Below are positions 32,790 through 44,360 of a stretch of DNA of 64,000 bases, in pieces. The number at the start of each line of letters is the position of its first letter. The stretch's first letter is position 1. Both the position numbers and the translations under genes were made by a program. Under the pieces are notes generated by a model that saw only the letters and a list, made by a program, of their open reading frames with translations, was not told where the DNA came from and ran no database searches. The stretch spans positions 54,698,936 through 54,762,935 of the forward strand of contig NC_135721.1 in the NCBI RefSeq assembly GCF_964656455.1, read 5' to 3'. This stretch comes from Halichoerus grypus (lineage: Eukaryota; Chordata; Mammalia; Carnivora; Phocidae).

Positions 32790-33790
32790 CTCTGATGACG
32801 TCGCTGTAACCCAGATGGCATTGAACAGTTACGCTCGGCTTCAAGGGAACACTGAATCACGTGTGCCCCGTGTGTATTAATAATCTACCGGTGAGGTTAG
32901 CCCAGACGTTCACATTCTGCTTTCCTATGCATGGGTATCAAAGTTAGCATAGGCCCCTCAACACCATAATCCATTATCAAAAACTGAAAGCAGCTGGTTG
33001 GATTTCTAAACTTTCTACACAGAGAAACGCATCTGGTCCCAGTTTGCTGCAAAGAAATCAGTTTCCTTCTTTCTCATTGCCCAGCTACAGAAAGCACCAG
33101 GAGCAGCCTGGTTCCCCAAATTAAAGGGTCATCATGCTGGTCTTAAGGCTTCATTCATGCTGAGGAATTTGCAGCCCATCCCCACTGCTAGTGCCACCCT
33201 ACCTCCAGCTTTGGGGCCCCAGCCAAGCAGGGACTCTGAAACGCTTCCAGTTCAGAATGAGGACGCTGAGAATTAGCAAAGCAGCTCTAGCCCTTCGCAG
33301 GAATCTCTGCTCAGATCATGTGTATTAGGAGGAAAAAAAATCATTTGAAATGGATTGTCTCAGAACCAATTTTTTAGGATAGTGCAAAGTTGAAGTATCG
33401 ACTAACTTTCCGTTAATTTCAAAGGCAAGGCTCAGCCGTAATTTATCCCTTTGATTCCACTGACCATCAGCAGTTGTGGCCATTTTCTGCCTGGCTGTGG
33501 AGAACAGTTAAATGATGGTGTCCTTATCCCCCTTTGACTTCCCTTCCAGCCTGTTTCAGCAGTCTCACCCAGGCACTTCCTGTCTCCCCAGCTCCACTGT
33601 CTGGCACTTATTTCAGACAAGTCAATATGTTTAAATTATATCTGAACTCAAGGTAATTAATCATAAAGCTTTATGCTTTGTAATGTGTTTTTTTTTAAAC
33701 TTCTGGTTGGCATTCCACTGAATCACAATTAAAAAGAAAAAGCTATCTGCTATCTGCATTGCATTGTGAATATTGTGTAAATGCTCAGGC
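32790..33790. promoter_or_regulatory. Candidate conserved non-coding element C
   Basis: About 1 kb is free of recognisable repeats and carries TGACGTC (32796-32802, CRE-like), TCACGTG (32857-32863, E-box) and ATTAATAATCTACCGG near 32877. Further on are TTCCGTTAATTTCAAAGGCA near 33408, CCCTTTGATT (TCF/LEF-like) near 33446, and GGTAATTAATCATAAAGC near 33652. CpGs are more frequent than in the flanks. This motif load over unique DNA is typical of distal enhancers. Activity and conservation are inferred, not shown. Confidence 0.45.
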
Positions 33791-35040
33791 TGGAAACCCT
33801 TTCTGGACAAGTCTGCACAAGGAACACACTGAAAACCTCTACTCTTTTATGGATCCAAATAAGAGGATCAGGATGGCATTTTGGGAAATGTTAAGCAGGT
33901 CAAAGGAAAGACCCATATGAGCTGGCTGGATCCCTGTGTAGAGAAAACTCATTTGAAAACATAAAAGTCAGGTGATGAGTTGTCTCTTTAATGCATTTTG
34001 CAAACATAGCAAAGGCTTTGAAGCTTACTGCATAAGTATGCCACAGAACTGTACTGGATACATGTTACTCAAGATCGATAGGTGGTTGTTTCAAATGAAT
34101 TGTGGTCTCCTCCAGTTTTAAGGGGGGCCTCATAGCACATAACCTTAGTATTCAGTTTCATCATTCATATCCAGTCCAAGGCTTGTATGCACAGGATGTA
34201 ACGTTCCCAACTGACTCTCTTGAGCCATTCCTCAGTGAAGAATTCCGCATCTAGGAAGTGAGTGAGGATTACCATCCAAAACACTTCAAAAAGGATGGGA
34301 AAATAGCAAAGTTAGGGTTCAGAAAACTGGAGCTGGAGACTCATTTAGAGATAAAACCTTCCAAAACACATGACTAATTTAGACACATTTCAAAATTTAT
34401 AAAAATGATATACACTGCTATATCAGTGAGGATTCAGTGTAGGGAACAGATACTCCGGGTATTTTAAGTAGGAAGAGTCTTAACAAAGGGAATCAGGTGC
34501 TTTCAAAATTACTGGATGGGCTGAAGGAGGATGTTCAGGACCAGGCCTTCCAGAATGACTCCCAGAACCATCTAATACTGATACATAAAGGGAATAATGA
34601 AAAACACAAAAGTAACTATTGCAGGGCAGTAATTTGTCTCTTTCTGAAGCATCTCAAACTAAAATTAGTCTTACTAGTCTAACTAGCATCTTCATGTAAT
34701 GTAGTCCTTGATATAACAATAACAAAAACACCGACCAAACAAAAAATTCTCAACTGAATACCCCATGCAAAGCTTCCAAGGCCCATTTTTTCCTAAGATT
34801 CTTGCTATCCTGAGATTTGCACTCTAAGATACAGACACAACTAAAAATAATTCATCTGATGTCAAAGACAGACATTGCAGGGAGGCTAGCATGTATGTAT
34901 TTATCTGGGCAGATTCCCAAGGACAGCAAGTTTAAAATGGATGGCTGTCTATAATTTAATCACAGCACTGTAGTGAGAATTAGTGAGCAAACACTGGTTC
35001 ATCTCGGCCAACATATTAATTGCTTCTTGATCAAATTTTA
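33791..35040. other. Non-coding; possible old repeat at 34420-34640
   Basis: No gene seen. The part at about 34420-34640 (AGTGAGGATTCAGTGTAGGG, TTTTAAGTAGGAAGAGTCTT, ACTGGATGGGCTGAAGGAGG) has the texture of a diverged interspersed repeat, but I cannot name it. Confidence 0.35.
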
Positions 35041-35044
35041 AGAC

Positions 35045-35285
35045 ATGAGAGAGTATAAAAAGCATTCTAGGATAGGTGTGGGCAAACTATCACCTATGCC
35101 TACTTTTGTCAATAAAGTTTTATTGGAACACGGCTACATGTCTTTGTTTGCCACTGTCATGGCTGCTTTGGCACAGCACTGGCAGGGCTGAGGAGGTAAG
35201 ACAGAGACAGGAACGAGCCACAAAACCTAAAATATTTACCATCTGACCCTTTCAGAGAAAAGCTCCCTAACCTCTAGTTTAGGGT
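35045..35285. mobile_element. hAT-type MITE
   Basis: TGTGGGCAAACTATCACCTA, CAATAAAGTTTTATTGGAAC, CAAAACCTAAAATATTTACC, ATCTGACCCTTTCAGAGAAA and ending CTCCCTAACCTCTAG match a common mammalian hAT non-autonomous element. Its termini are inverted repeats of the form CAGGGGTCGGCAAAC...; here both ends are recognisable but eroded. It encodes nothing. Confidence 0.65.
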
Positions 35286-35289
35286 AGCG

Positions 35290-37645
35290 GGAACCATGTA
35301 TAAGATTCACAGATGCCAATTCTCAGTATCAATACAGATTGCCACAAACCAGTTGCTGCTTTACCATTCAAATATTGAGTCACCATGGAGAATTATGTTT
35401 TCCACAAGAAAAAGGTATTTCGTATTTTCTTATCTGACAATACAGACCTACTTTTCTGTTATTTTTGACTGAGCAGGAAGCTCTTAAAAATGCTGTCTAG
35501 CAAAGGAAAGCAGTTTTCCAAAGGTTCTAGATTAAAAAGAGCAGGAAGCTTTCTAGATCAGAGCTGTTCAGGAGAATTTCCTGCATTGACAGAAAGGTTT
35601 GATATCTGTATTGGTCCAATACACTTGAACTGAACTGTTAAGGACACTTGATTTTAATTAATTTAAATTGTCACATATTTCTAACGGCTACCATAGTGGA
35701 CAGTGCAGTTTTAAATCATAAGCGATGTTCTCCTGGTTGTTTTACCAATCATTAACACCTTGCTCAGAAAAGATAAAAAGATCTCAGTGTAACTGATAGG
35801 GATATAAACAGACTCACAAATCAGTAAGGAACTCAAAAATATTTTATAAAAAGGCATCTGAATCTTATATAAACAGCACATGGAACATACCCTCTTACTA
35901 GTAGCACATAAAATCAAATTGTGAAGGCAGTGAAATCTGGTAGAATATATAGGTACTATTAGGCCTCAATGTTGAAAACATTTTCACCTTTTTGAAGACT
36001 GATTTCCAGTACTATCTATCTCCTTTTGCATGAACTAGAGTTCAAGCCTTAACTTAGCTCATAAAGAAATATTTTAAATCACTTATCAGTTCTAAATATT
36101 CATATTTACCACCCACATTTTCCTTTTTTTGGCTCACGTCATATTTATTAGTTAGGTTTGGGTTTTCCCGTTAATTTAAATGCTGCTCTTTCTCATTTGG
36201 ACAGTCAATAATTTGGGAAAAGCTACTTCAAATTTTTCACCACTGACCATTAACCCAACAGAAAAATCATTTCTGAATTTGAACAGATGTTTCATTTCTA
36301 TTGTTCTCTATTGTATCTTTCTGGATATGAAAGAAACAGACTGGATATTCCTAATACCCCCACTCAAGACCAACTCAAAGGAATACAAGGAAGGACAACT
36401 CAGCTGCCAACTTCCCTTGTCCCAGACTCACAAGTCTGTCAGATGAACAGGATACGGGCGGCGTTTCTCCAGCTGGATATCTGGGCTTTGCAGCTGCCAC
36501 AAGAACCCCATGTGGCTAGGAATGTCAGCTCAAATCTGAGACTGAGTCAAGGAAAGGAGAAACAGCAGGATTCTATGTGGTACCTGAGACACCCCATGTC
36601 ACCACCTGTATCTTGTACCTTTGTCAAATCTCAGAGGATATAATATACACCAGAGCCATTTAACTATATCATAAAATGCCAAACTGCCATGTTTGGGAAG
36701 TAAACAACAAGAAATTGCCCCTGTGGCCTTCATAAGTTCCGAGGCTCTATCCAATTTTAAACTCATTTGTTCCCATTGAGATTTAAAATCTAAGAAAGGT
36801 GAAAAATGACTTTGGGTCTCAATGCAGAGACATTGACAAGGTGGGCTACTCTAAACATGGCAGTGCTAAATGACGCAGTTTCTCAAACTTCAGGTGCCAA
36901 TTATAGCATTCTCCTTCTGAGATAAGAACTTCTCAAAGGAATCTCATGCACTTAAGTCTAAAAAACAATGGAGAAGCCCAGAAAGCTCTAGGAAGTAACA
37001 AAAGAAGAGTCCTCAGCGACAACACTGTCCATAGACGTTAGAACAAGGGAGGTCCCTTTCTCCACCACCTCAATTGGAAATCTAACGGGCACCTACCAAG
37101 CCTGTCACTGATAATCTTATTCGGAAAGTAAGCCATGACTTGAAGGCCCTCAAGGCATGGTTTCACACGACAGGAGGCTGGAGCTCTTGTCTTAGGGGTA
37201 ATGACAACTGTGGAAAGTCAAAACCACCACTCCATTCAGGTTCTGATAATAAACAAAATGTATGTGTGATGGATGCAATTTTTGACTGTGACCCTTTCTA
37301 CATTTGCCACGGTGGTGCAAGTTTCCAGAAGTATCGTGGCTGGAATTTTGGTCTAAACTGATCAGTCATGGTCCCCAACGTCACTGTAATCAGAGTAACC
37401 AACACTCCTGTGTTTCTGCCAATTATGCTACTGTGTAGACAAACCATGGATGATAAGATTGGCTTAGTTGCAATTGAAATAGTCTCCCATGGGCTATATT
37501 GCCACATGCAAAAGGCCTTGTAATTCTGATCAAGGCAGAGATGCTTGCTAAATTCCTATGCTACTGTATCTGAACATGTTTCCCCTGGACTCTCACCCAG
37601 GGAAAGACCCTCAATGAAGGCAACTATGATATAAAAAGGAGCACT
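35290..37645. other. Non-coding unique sequence
   Basis: No gene seen over 2.3 kb. The longest frame (36287-36643, 118 codons, plus) overlaps another plus frame in a different register and has no domain. No confident repeat. Confidence 0.5.
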
Positions 37646-37647
37646 TG

Positions 37648-37795
37648 AGGTCAGAGGGCCCACAACTCACAAGTCTCCTAATCTCTCTGTGCCTCAGTTT
37701 CCTTCTTGTAAAAAGCCACCTTACAACTAGTTTTAAAAATCAAACAAGATAGCATAAATGTTCCTATTACATGGTAAGCAATTAAAAAGTGTCAA
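37648..37795 (+). repeat. MIR fragment
   Basis: CTCTCTGTGCCTCAGTTTCC then TTCTTGTAAAAAGCC is the MIR core, and ATTACATGGTAAGCAATTA resembles its 3' end. Confidence 0.7.
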
Positions 37796-38205
37796 CTATA
37801 AATTGCCATAACTTTATGACTGAATTGGAAGGAACTATATGATTTCAACCAAAAATTTATACCAAAATAAGTTATTTTTAATACCTCCACTACCTGAAGG
37901 TATTACTTCCTAGCTTCAACCATTTCATAAGCCCCACAAGCAATATTCACTCTGGTTGCCCAATCTTAAAATGTATGTGTAAAGTCAGACTTAATACTTA
38001 TAGGGATGAGGCTTGTCCCTATAGCTCACTAAAAATATTTCTTGCTGTTGTTGCCGTGACTCCATTTTCCCCAAAAGGGCCATGATAAAAAAGAAGTCAC
38101 CATGTAGCTAAATCAGCCTGCAGCTAACATAGACAAAATCCCCAGGTGAAAATTCAAATTCCAATCTGTTATACAGTTATTTCTCTAACCAGCAACACAC
38201 TCACT
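37796..38205. other. Non-coding unique sequence
   Basis: No gene or confident repeat seen. Confidence 0.5.
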
Positions 38206-38207
38206 GG

Positions 38208-38614
38208 CCCTGTGTTATGGGTTGAATTGTGTTCCCTCCAAATTCACGTGGAGTTCTAACCTCCAATACCTCAGAATGTGACCTTATTTGGAGATAGGGT
38301 CTTTAGAGAGGTTATCAAGTTAAAGTGAGGTCATTAGGGTAGGCCCTAATTCAATATGACTAGTGTCCTCATAAAAAGGGGAACTTTGGAGACAGACACA
38401 CAGGGAGACACTGTGTGAAGATGAAGGCAGAGTTTGGGCTGATGCTTCTACAAGCCAAGGAATGCCAAATATTGCTAGCAAACCACCAGAGGCTAGAGGA
38501 CAGGCATGCAACTTTCCCACAGTCCTAGAGAAACTAACCCTGTCCACACCTCGATCATGGTCTCCTAGCCCCAGGAACTTTGTTACAGCAGCCTTAGCAA
38601 ACTAATACACCCTG
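38208..38614 (+). mobile_element. MaLR-type solo LTR (397 bp) with 5-bp TSD
   Basis: The LTR is 38213-38609. It begins TGTTATGGGTTGAATTGTG and ends CAAACTAATACA, so it has canonical TG...CA termini. CCCTG flanks it exactly at 38208-38212 and 38610-38614; a 5-bp duplication is the usual one for MaLR/ERVL integrases. Interior phrases TGTGACCTTATTTGGAGATA, GGCCCTAATTCAATATGACT and GCTTCTACAAGCCAAGGAAT fit MLT1-like LTRs. No gag/pol sequence adjoins, so it is a solo LTR. Confidence 0.8.
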
Positions 38615-38674
38615 GTAGTGTTATCCTCTAACACAGAGAGATGGGTTTTCCCACAGGAGAGAAGGAATAAAGAC

Positions 38675-38905
38675 AAAAAACTAACATTTCTTGAGTACAC
38701 ACTTTATTTCAGAGGTTTTACACTGTTAACGCTGTGTCATTTAATACTCATCATATCCCTGGAGAGTAGGTATTCTCCATATGAAGAAACTAAAGTTCAA
38801 AGAATTTAAGTAACTTCCCCCAACATCCTACAGGCAGAAAGAGCAACACTAGGTATGGACCCATATCTGGCTCTGAAGACCCAGGCTCTCCCCTCTTCAT
38901 TATTT
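38675..38905 (-). repeat. MIR element
   Basis: ACTAACATTTCTTGAGTACA, CATTTAATACTCATCATATC, TATGAAGAAACTAAAGTTCA, AATTTAAGTAACTTCCCCCA and a final CCCAGGCTCTCCC run through MIR in reverse. Confidence 0.75.
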
Positions 38906-39740
38906 TGCCATCTAACCCCTGAAATGGGGTCTTGTGGACATTTCAGAATTTCTGCTCTCTTGTATTGTCCTAATAGAAATTCAATTTCTTGATTGAACTG
39001 CTCCTTACATTTATACTACCTGGAAACTAAACCAACTACAAAGAGAAGGAATGTTCTAAATTTGACATTATTTTCTGGTTGCATACTCATTTTCCAGTCA
39101 GCTCAACTGTAATCAGACTTTTCTTTCTCAAAAAAAGCAAGACTGAAAGCAAGCACTTTCTAATTTTCCTCAGAGTTTGAGATGCAGAAGATGAGGTCGT
39201 CAGTGTGATGGTAAAATGGCTAAACCATGAAAGAAGAGTTGACATCCAGTTTCTGATTGGCTGGAAGTAGCACAATACACAATTGTATTGTGGGGATCTT
39301 TTATATTAAACCAGTATATCAGAATTCACCCAGCCCTCTGCTCAGAATTTAAGCACATTTTACACTGACCATCCAGAGAAACATGTTTATATTTACTATG
39401 TTCCTGCTCTCACTCTTATGTGATAACTTTTGGGGCTAGGGGTTACTGGAAAGGGAACATTATTTTTGTTTCTCATATATATAATAAGAGTTTCTATGGA
39501 GATCTGTTAGAAGCCAACCTAGAGAGGACATAAGACATGACAACTCTTTTCTACCATTTGCAGTTCGTGCAACTTCGGCTACATTGCCTAACCTCAGTTT
39601 TTCTCAGGAAGGAAGACATGGAAAAATAAGATAGCTACAAAGATACTTATCAAAGATAAGTCCTCAACTCTCATATTAGCTCCAAAGTGGTGGTGCTCTA
39701 CCGGGGAGCTGCATGGAAAATGAAGTGGGACTGTAAAAGT
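38906..39740. other. Non-coding unique sequence
   Basis: No gene seen. No confident repeat. Confidence 0.5.
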
Positions 39741-39744
39741 GGTT

Positions 39745-40195
39745 TGGAACAGGGCACTGGAGTCAAAAGTGAATTCAGATCCCAGTTCTTCTTTTTTTTT
39801 TTTTTAAACTGTTTTTAAATATTTTTATTTATTTATTTAACAGAGAGAGAGAGCACAAGCAGGCAGAGCAGCAGACAGAGGGAGAGGGAGAAGCAGGCTC
39901 TCCGCCGAGCAAGGAGCCCAGCCCCAGGACCCTGGGATTATGACCTGAGCCGAAGGCAGCCACCCAACCAACTGAGCCACCCAGGCGCCCCAGATCCCAG
40001 TTCTTCTTTATAATCTGCAGGGAATTTAACCTCACCAAGGCTTAATTGCCTTATCTTTAAAAAAGAAATAAAGTTCACAGAAGGTAAATGTTCTCAATTC
40101 AAACTCCATAGGACTGGCAAAAAGATCAGATGACATGATCTGTGTAAAGGGTATGGCATACAGTAGGTGCTCAAAAATGGCAACTCTTATAATGA
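39745..40195 (+). repeat. MIR split by a SINEC
   Basis: Left half: GGGCACTGGAGTCAAAAGTG then TTCAGATCCCAGTTCTT (MIR 5' part). Right half, from 39991: CAGATCCCAGTTCTTCTTTA, TTAACCTCACCAAGGCTTAA, TTGCCTTATCTTTAAAAAAG, CATACAGTAGGTGCTCAAAA (core and 3' end). The halves join if the SINEC and one target-duplication copy are removed, so one MIR was cut by the later insertion. Confidence 0.7.
39776..40009 (-). mobile_element. SINEC, full length, 19-bp TSD, inside a MIR
   Basis: The direct repeat CAGATCCCAGTTCTTCTTT is exact at 39776-39794 and 39991-40009; the SINE body is 39795-39990 in minus orientation. It opens with the T-rich tail complement, contains GAGAGAGAGAGCACAAGCAG and ends with AACTGAGCCACCCAGGCGCC, the complement of the tRNA-like head. 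The duplicated DNA is MIR sequence, so order of insertion is certain: MIR first, SINEC later. Confidence 0.95.
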
Positions 40196-41125
40196 TAAGC
40201 TTAGAGAATATGTTTCCTTGGCCTCCTCTCAGGCCTGAGCCAGGGTGTGCTAGCCACTTTCCTTCTCTGTGCCGCATGTTCTAACTGTACCGTGAGGCAG
40301 ACACCTCCCTCCCTTGCTTAAACCATGCTCACTGCTGCATGCTACACTTGAGGAGGAATGCCTGGGCTAATTTCTGTGGAAGTTAGGCAGCAGCGCATCA
40401 TTACGCACGCTGGAGACCTGCTGGCAAGGACTGCAGCATACAAAAGGAGGTACACAATCTAGAGCTGGACTCCCGCCCTTACAACACTCAAAGGCAGCAG
40501 CTGTGATGGACCCTTCACTCTGGCAGCTCAGTTTATTTGGAGCTAACAGTTGCAAAGTATGTCAAAGCATTCAGAAATACCTCTTCCCTCCACACCCTAC
40601 ACCCACCCATAGCCCCACCAACCTGCCAACCAACAAGGGTCAAACATTACCACCCTTCCAGAGAGGCCAAAATGAGAAATGTGAGGGGTGGGGGGGTGTT
40701 AACCTGGAGCTACAAAACAACCATTGGGAGTGTCCTGGAATGAAGCTCACATCTCAGGACTAAGGAGGCTGGAGCAGGGCCTTTAGGAAGTGGCTGAAAC
40801 TACAAACAAATTACTCCTAAGCAAGCCTTTCCAGTCCTGAGTAGACTTCCTTAAGCCCCAACTACACTTGGCCCCACCCCAGCTTCCTAGGGCTGTAAGG
40901 GACTTTAGAGATTTAGGCCTGGCGGCCACCACCCTGGGCTTGCCAAGGATGAGTGTGTATGTCTCCACAGCATAGAAGGAAGGGGATGTTCACCAGATAC
41001 ACTGTGAATAGATGCCATTCAGCCAGCCAACAAAACAAAGAAAATAATCATGATGACCCAATCTGAATGGTGTGATTTAATTTCTAGATTGAGATGATTA
41101 AACAAATTTACCAAATCTCCAACGT
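40196..41125. other. Non-coding unique sequence
   Basis: No gene seen. Overlapping frames at 40503-40763 and 40537-40743 share the same DNA in two registers. A G-rich stretch (GGGGTGGGGGGGTG) occurs near 40685. Confidence 0.5.
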
Positions 41126-41129
41126 CTAA

Positions 41130-41280
41130 GCATTCATTTATTTGTTCAACAAATATTTTTCATGTACTTAAAATACATCAAGCCCTGTTCTGGACACTGA
41201 ACATACAAAGAGGGATGATACAGGTATGTCCCTGACCCCATAAAGACTATAATCTAGGAGATAAGAGAGACAAATGGAAT
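41130..41280 (-). repeat. L2 3' end
   Basis: TTTGTTCAACAAATATTTTT, ATCAAGCCCTGTTCTGGACA, TGTCCCTGACCCCATAAAGA and CTATAATCTAGGAGATAAGA are the reverse of an L2 terminus and flank. Confidence 0.65.
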
Positions 41281-41387
41281 GCTAGGGGAGTCGAAGGTGA
41301 CACATATTATTAATTTTGGTTTCCCCAAGAGGAATTTCTCAGTGATGGTCCCAGAGCAAGAACTCAATAAATGATAAATAAATGAAT

Positions 41388-41475
41388 GAAAATAACTAAT
41401 ATTTACTGAGTGTATACTATGTACCAGGTACCACTGTAAGCAAGTAAATGCATTAGCTCATTTTATACATTTAAT
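41388..41475 (-). repeat. MIR fragment
   Basis: AACTAATATTTACTGAGTGT, ACTATGTACCAGGTACCACT and AATGCATTAGCTCATTTTAT are MIR 3' part in reverse. Confidence 0.65.
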
Positions 41476-41729
41476 ATATTTAATGAATTGCTACAAATAA
41501 TTAAATATATGCAATTCATTCATTTAGTAAATGAACAAATGGTGTACACTCAGCCCCCAGAATTTCTATCCTGAATGTGTTTTGAATCTGCTGAAGAAAG
41601 AACAAGAATAAACAATAATGGCAGACAAGCTTCAGGTTAGGCATCAAGAAAAATATATAAACATGGAAGGAAAATGGTTTTTGCCGTAGCCATAAGAACA
41701 AGCTGAACAAATTCTAACTTGACCTCATA

Positions 41730-42055
41730 GCTGGGTGATCTTATGCAAGTAGTTCATAACCTCTCAAGCCTTGAGTGCCTAATCTGTAAAAGAGATTTAC
41801 TACACCCACCTCATGCTGCCCTTGTGAGGGTAACATCCATAACGTTCTATATGAGAAAGTGCTCCTGAACTGGGAGGCACCCTGAAAATAGTAGTTGCTA
41901 TGAATTTAGGACTTATTAAGAGGCAACAGAGCATAGCAGGAAGTTAAACTTAGAATCAAAGTCCCTAGTTCTAAATCTGGGCTCCATTAACTGATTGAAA
42001 TATGTAAACAGAGGGATTAATTGAGATGATGTGGGTTAAGATGCCCTAGTACAGA
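41730..42055 (+). repeat. Two MIR fragments in tandem
   Basis: First, about 41730-41850: AGCTGGGTGATCTTATGCAA then CCTAATCTGTAAAAGAGATT. Second, about 41930-42055: GCATAGCAGGAAGTTAAACT, TTCTAAATCTGGGCTCCATT and GGATTAATTGAGATGATGTG. Both are MIR on the plus strand; they may be two copies or one rearranged copy. Confidence 0.5.
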
Positions 42056-42059
42056 GCTA

Positions 42060-44035
42060 CTGTTGTAAAAGAGGAGGGGGGAAAGAAACCAAGCCATTCT
42101 TGGGGAATGAGTCACCAAAGGCTTTCAAAGTCTCTGGATAATCTTTCTGAGCTAGTTTAAATGGACCGAAAGAACTGGGTAAACTCCCAGGTCCCTATTC
42201 TCCTGGGAGCCTGTGATCATCTCACATGGGTATGAGAATCATGTGACTGACTGACTCAGGATCAATAGAACCCATATGGGTTTGGATTCCTGAGGTCACC
42301 TGCGGCTAACAGAGGAATTACTACTAGTCAAGGAAGAGAGTGACAGGGCAAGAGAGAAGGCAGGCAGAGTGGCCTTTCTTCATTCTCAGAACCAGGGCAT
42401 CGGCAGGTCCAGGGTAGGTATGGGGGCAATCGTCTCAAAGAAACAACTAGCCATCTGCCCGACAATGTCTAACTATTTGGGGAAAATTAAAAAAAAATGT
42501 TCCAGCTTTTAGCACAAAGTATCTTCCTTGAATAAATTCGCACAAGGCATAGGCACGGTGGGTTAAAAGATAATATGGACAGCATTTTATAGACTGTAAA
42601 ATAAATTCTTACTTTCTTGTCCTTGGCCCACTGAACATGAGACACATTTCATGTATATTAGTTATTTCTAAGTTTTTACAAGGTAAGTACAGAGTCAATA
42701 AAGCCTCAAATGCCTGAGTTAATTAGATGTATTTGACCCTTCACTTTGAATGCATGTGTTCCAAGGGAACTGTGGTACATCTGTGGTTGATTGGTTTAAA
42801 ATTAATTCATAAGACCCTGGTTCAGAAAGAGTTAATTGATGTCAAGACTCATCCCTTTAGAATCTCAGCTGTTTTTGCAAGTAGTCTTGACACCACAAGA
42901 ATTTCAAGTTTTGGGTTCAAAATTTTAAACTTGTGAAGTTATAAACTTGGCAAAACCTGTTCTGCATTTGCTATAAACAGAACACATGCTATTTTGAAAC
43001 ATAAATCCACACAGCTCAATTTATGACTCCTTAGGTTGAATGCTAGAGAAGTTATAACAAACTGGAAAATATGTGTAGCAGGTAATTATTTGATTTACAG
43101 GGGAAAATTGTAAAGGGGACCATCTGCCTAGTGTTTTAGAAAGTTTTTTTTTTTTTTTCTTCCTTTTCCAGTGGGGAAGAGGGGAGAGCACCTATGAGCC
43201 CTGGTCTTACTGTCCTGGTCTGGTGAGAGGAGTCTTCAGAAGCATCCATATGGGATCACTGTAATGAATCACCTGAGGTTGACTTTCAGACTATGCATGC
43301 TAAAATTAAAACCAAAACAAAACTGCAGAAGTTCCAAGATACCTCTGTATGCTACGTGGCCCTTTGTTGCTTATACTGATGCATTATATTACAAATTGTA
43401 TCTAATCAACTAACATTTTAAGGAGTGGCTAATTCAATAAGAATAATAACGTGGTGACAATTTAGTCTTTTCCCCCTTTCATAAAAACATGGTCTTCTAT
43501 TTGGTCTCCACTCAGGTCAAGACATTTCACTAATTAGCTAGTCATTAAAAAGATATTTTTATACCCAGCCTGTAATATTATACTCTTCAGTGATTAGATA
43601 GCTCCCAACAGAATTCCAGACTTGAAAATGAAGGCTGGGAATCTGAACTGCTATTATGAAACTTTAAATAATTCCACAAAAGTAAAACCACTGTTAAATA
43701 ATTAATGGTCTTTGATCTTGTCACAGATCTACTGAAATCTTCACATCACTCAAGCTAAATATTTTCAAACAGAAAAGGGATAGTTACTTTCCCCTCTACC
43801 ACCCACTCACCCGGGCTAAAGACAGAGAAAGTTTCCAGATGTTTGTCTTATAGAGAGGTCGGACCCCAAGAAGGGCATTTCTGCCAGCCTTAGGGAACCT
43901 GCCAGAGTCAAACACTTTGCCTGGCATTTGACTCTGCTTGTCCAATTTGAATATCTCTAAAAATAGAACTGGTAGGAATTGTGAAAATAAGTAACTTGAT
44001 TAAATTTATCTGAATTTTTGCAAGAACTATACTAG
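42060..44035. other. Non-coding unique sequence
   Basis: No gene seen over about 2 kb. AT-rich with several TAATTA-type cores (for example AATTAATTCATAAG near 42801 and AATAATTAATGG near 43697). No confident repeat. Confidence 0.5.
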
Positions 44036-44039
44036 ACCT

Positions 44040-44360
44040 GTGTCTCTCAAACCTCAGCATGTATCAAAATCACCTGCAGTGCTTGTGAAAGCAGAGTGGC
44101 TCCAGCCCTAGAGTCTGTGATTCAGGAGATCTGGGGGAGGGGCCCAGGAATTTGCTTTTCTTTCTTTCTGTCTTTTTTAAATATTTTATTTTTAAGTAAT
44201 CTCCACACCCAACATCAGGCTTGAACTTATAACCCCAAGATCAAGAATCTCATGCTCCACTGACTGAGCCAGCCAGGCGCCCCAAGAATTTGCCTTTCCC
44301 AGGAGTTCCTAAGCGGTACTGATGTTGCTGGTCCCAGCACTACATTTAGAGACCCCATGA
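44040..44360 (+). mobile_element. MER5A-type hAT element split by a SINEC
   Basis: Left half: TGTCTCTCAAACCTCAGCAT, AATCACCTGCAGTGCTTGTG, GGGGGAGGGGCCCAGGAATT. Right half after the SINEC: AAGAATTTGCCTTTCCCAGG, TACTGATGTTGCTGGTCCCA and ending TTTAGAGACCCC. Together they form one near-complete MER5A, about 195 bp, interrupted at its interior TTTGCxTTT site. Confidence 0.75.
44146..44297 (-). mobile_element. SINEC, shortened, inside MER5A
   Basis: The body 44160-44283 reads TTTCTTTCTTTCTGTCTTTT then AAATATTTTATTTTTAAGTA and ends GACTGAGCCAGCCAGGCGCC. It lacks the GAGAGA-type CT-rich box present in the copies at 23.6 and 39.8 kb. The flanks AGGAATTTGCTTTT (44146-44159) and AAGAATTTGCCTTT (44284-44297) agree at 12 of 14 positions, an older, drifted target duplication. 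Confidence 0.85.

Noticed and set aside
32426..32809. 127-codon plus-strand open frame as a small gene
   Set aside because: Overlaps an opposite-strand frame, no domain, no repeat-independent support.
36287..36643. 118-codon plus-strand open frame
   Set aside because: Overlaps another plus-strand frame in a different register and has no domain.
37298..37507. Minus-strand frame with a hydrophobic stretch, considered as a viral envelope remnant
   Set aside because: No LTR or other viral sequence nearby and no diagnostic motif; treated as chance.
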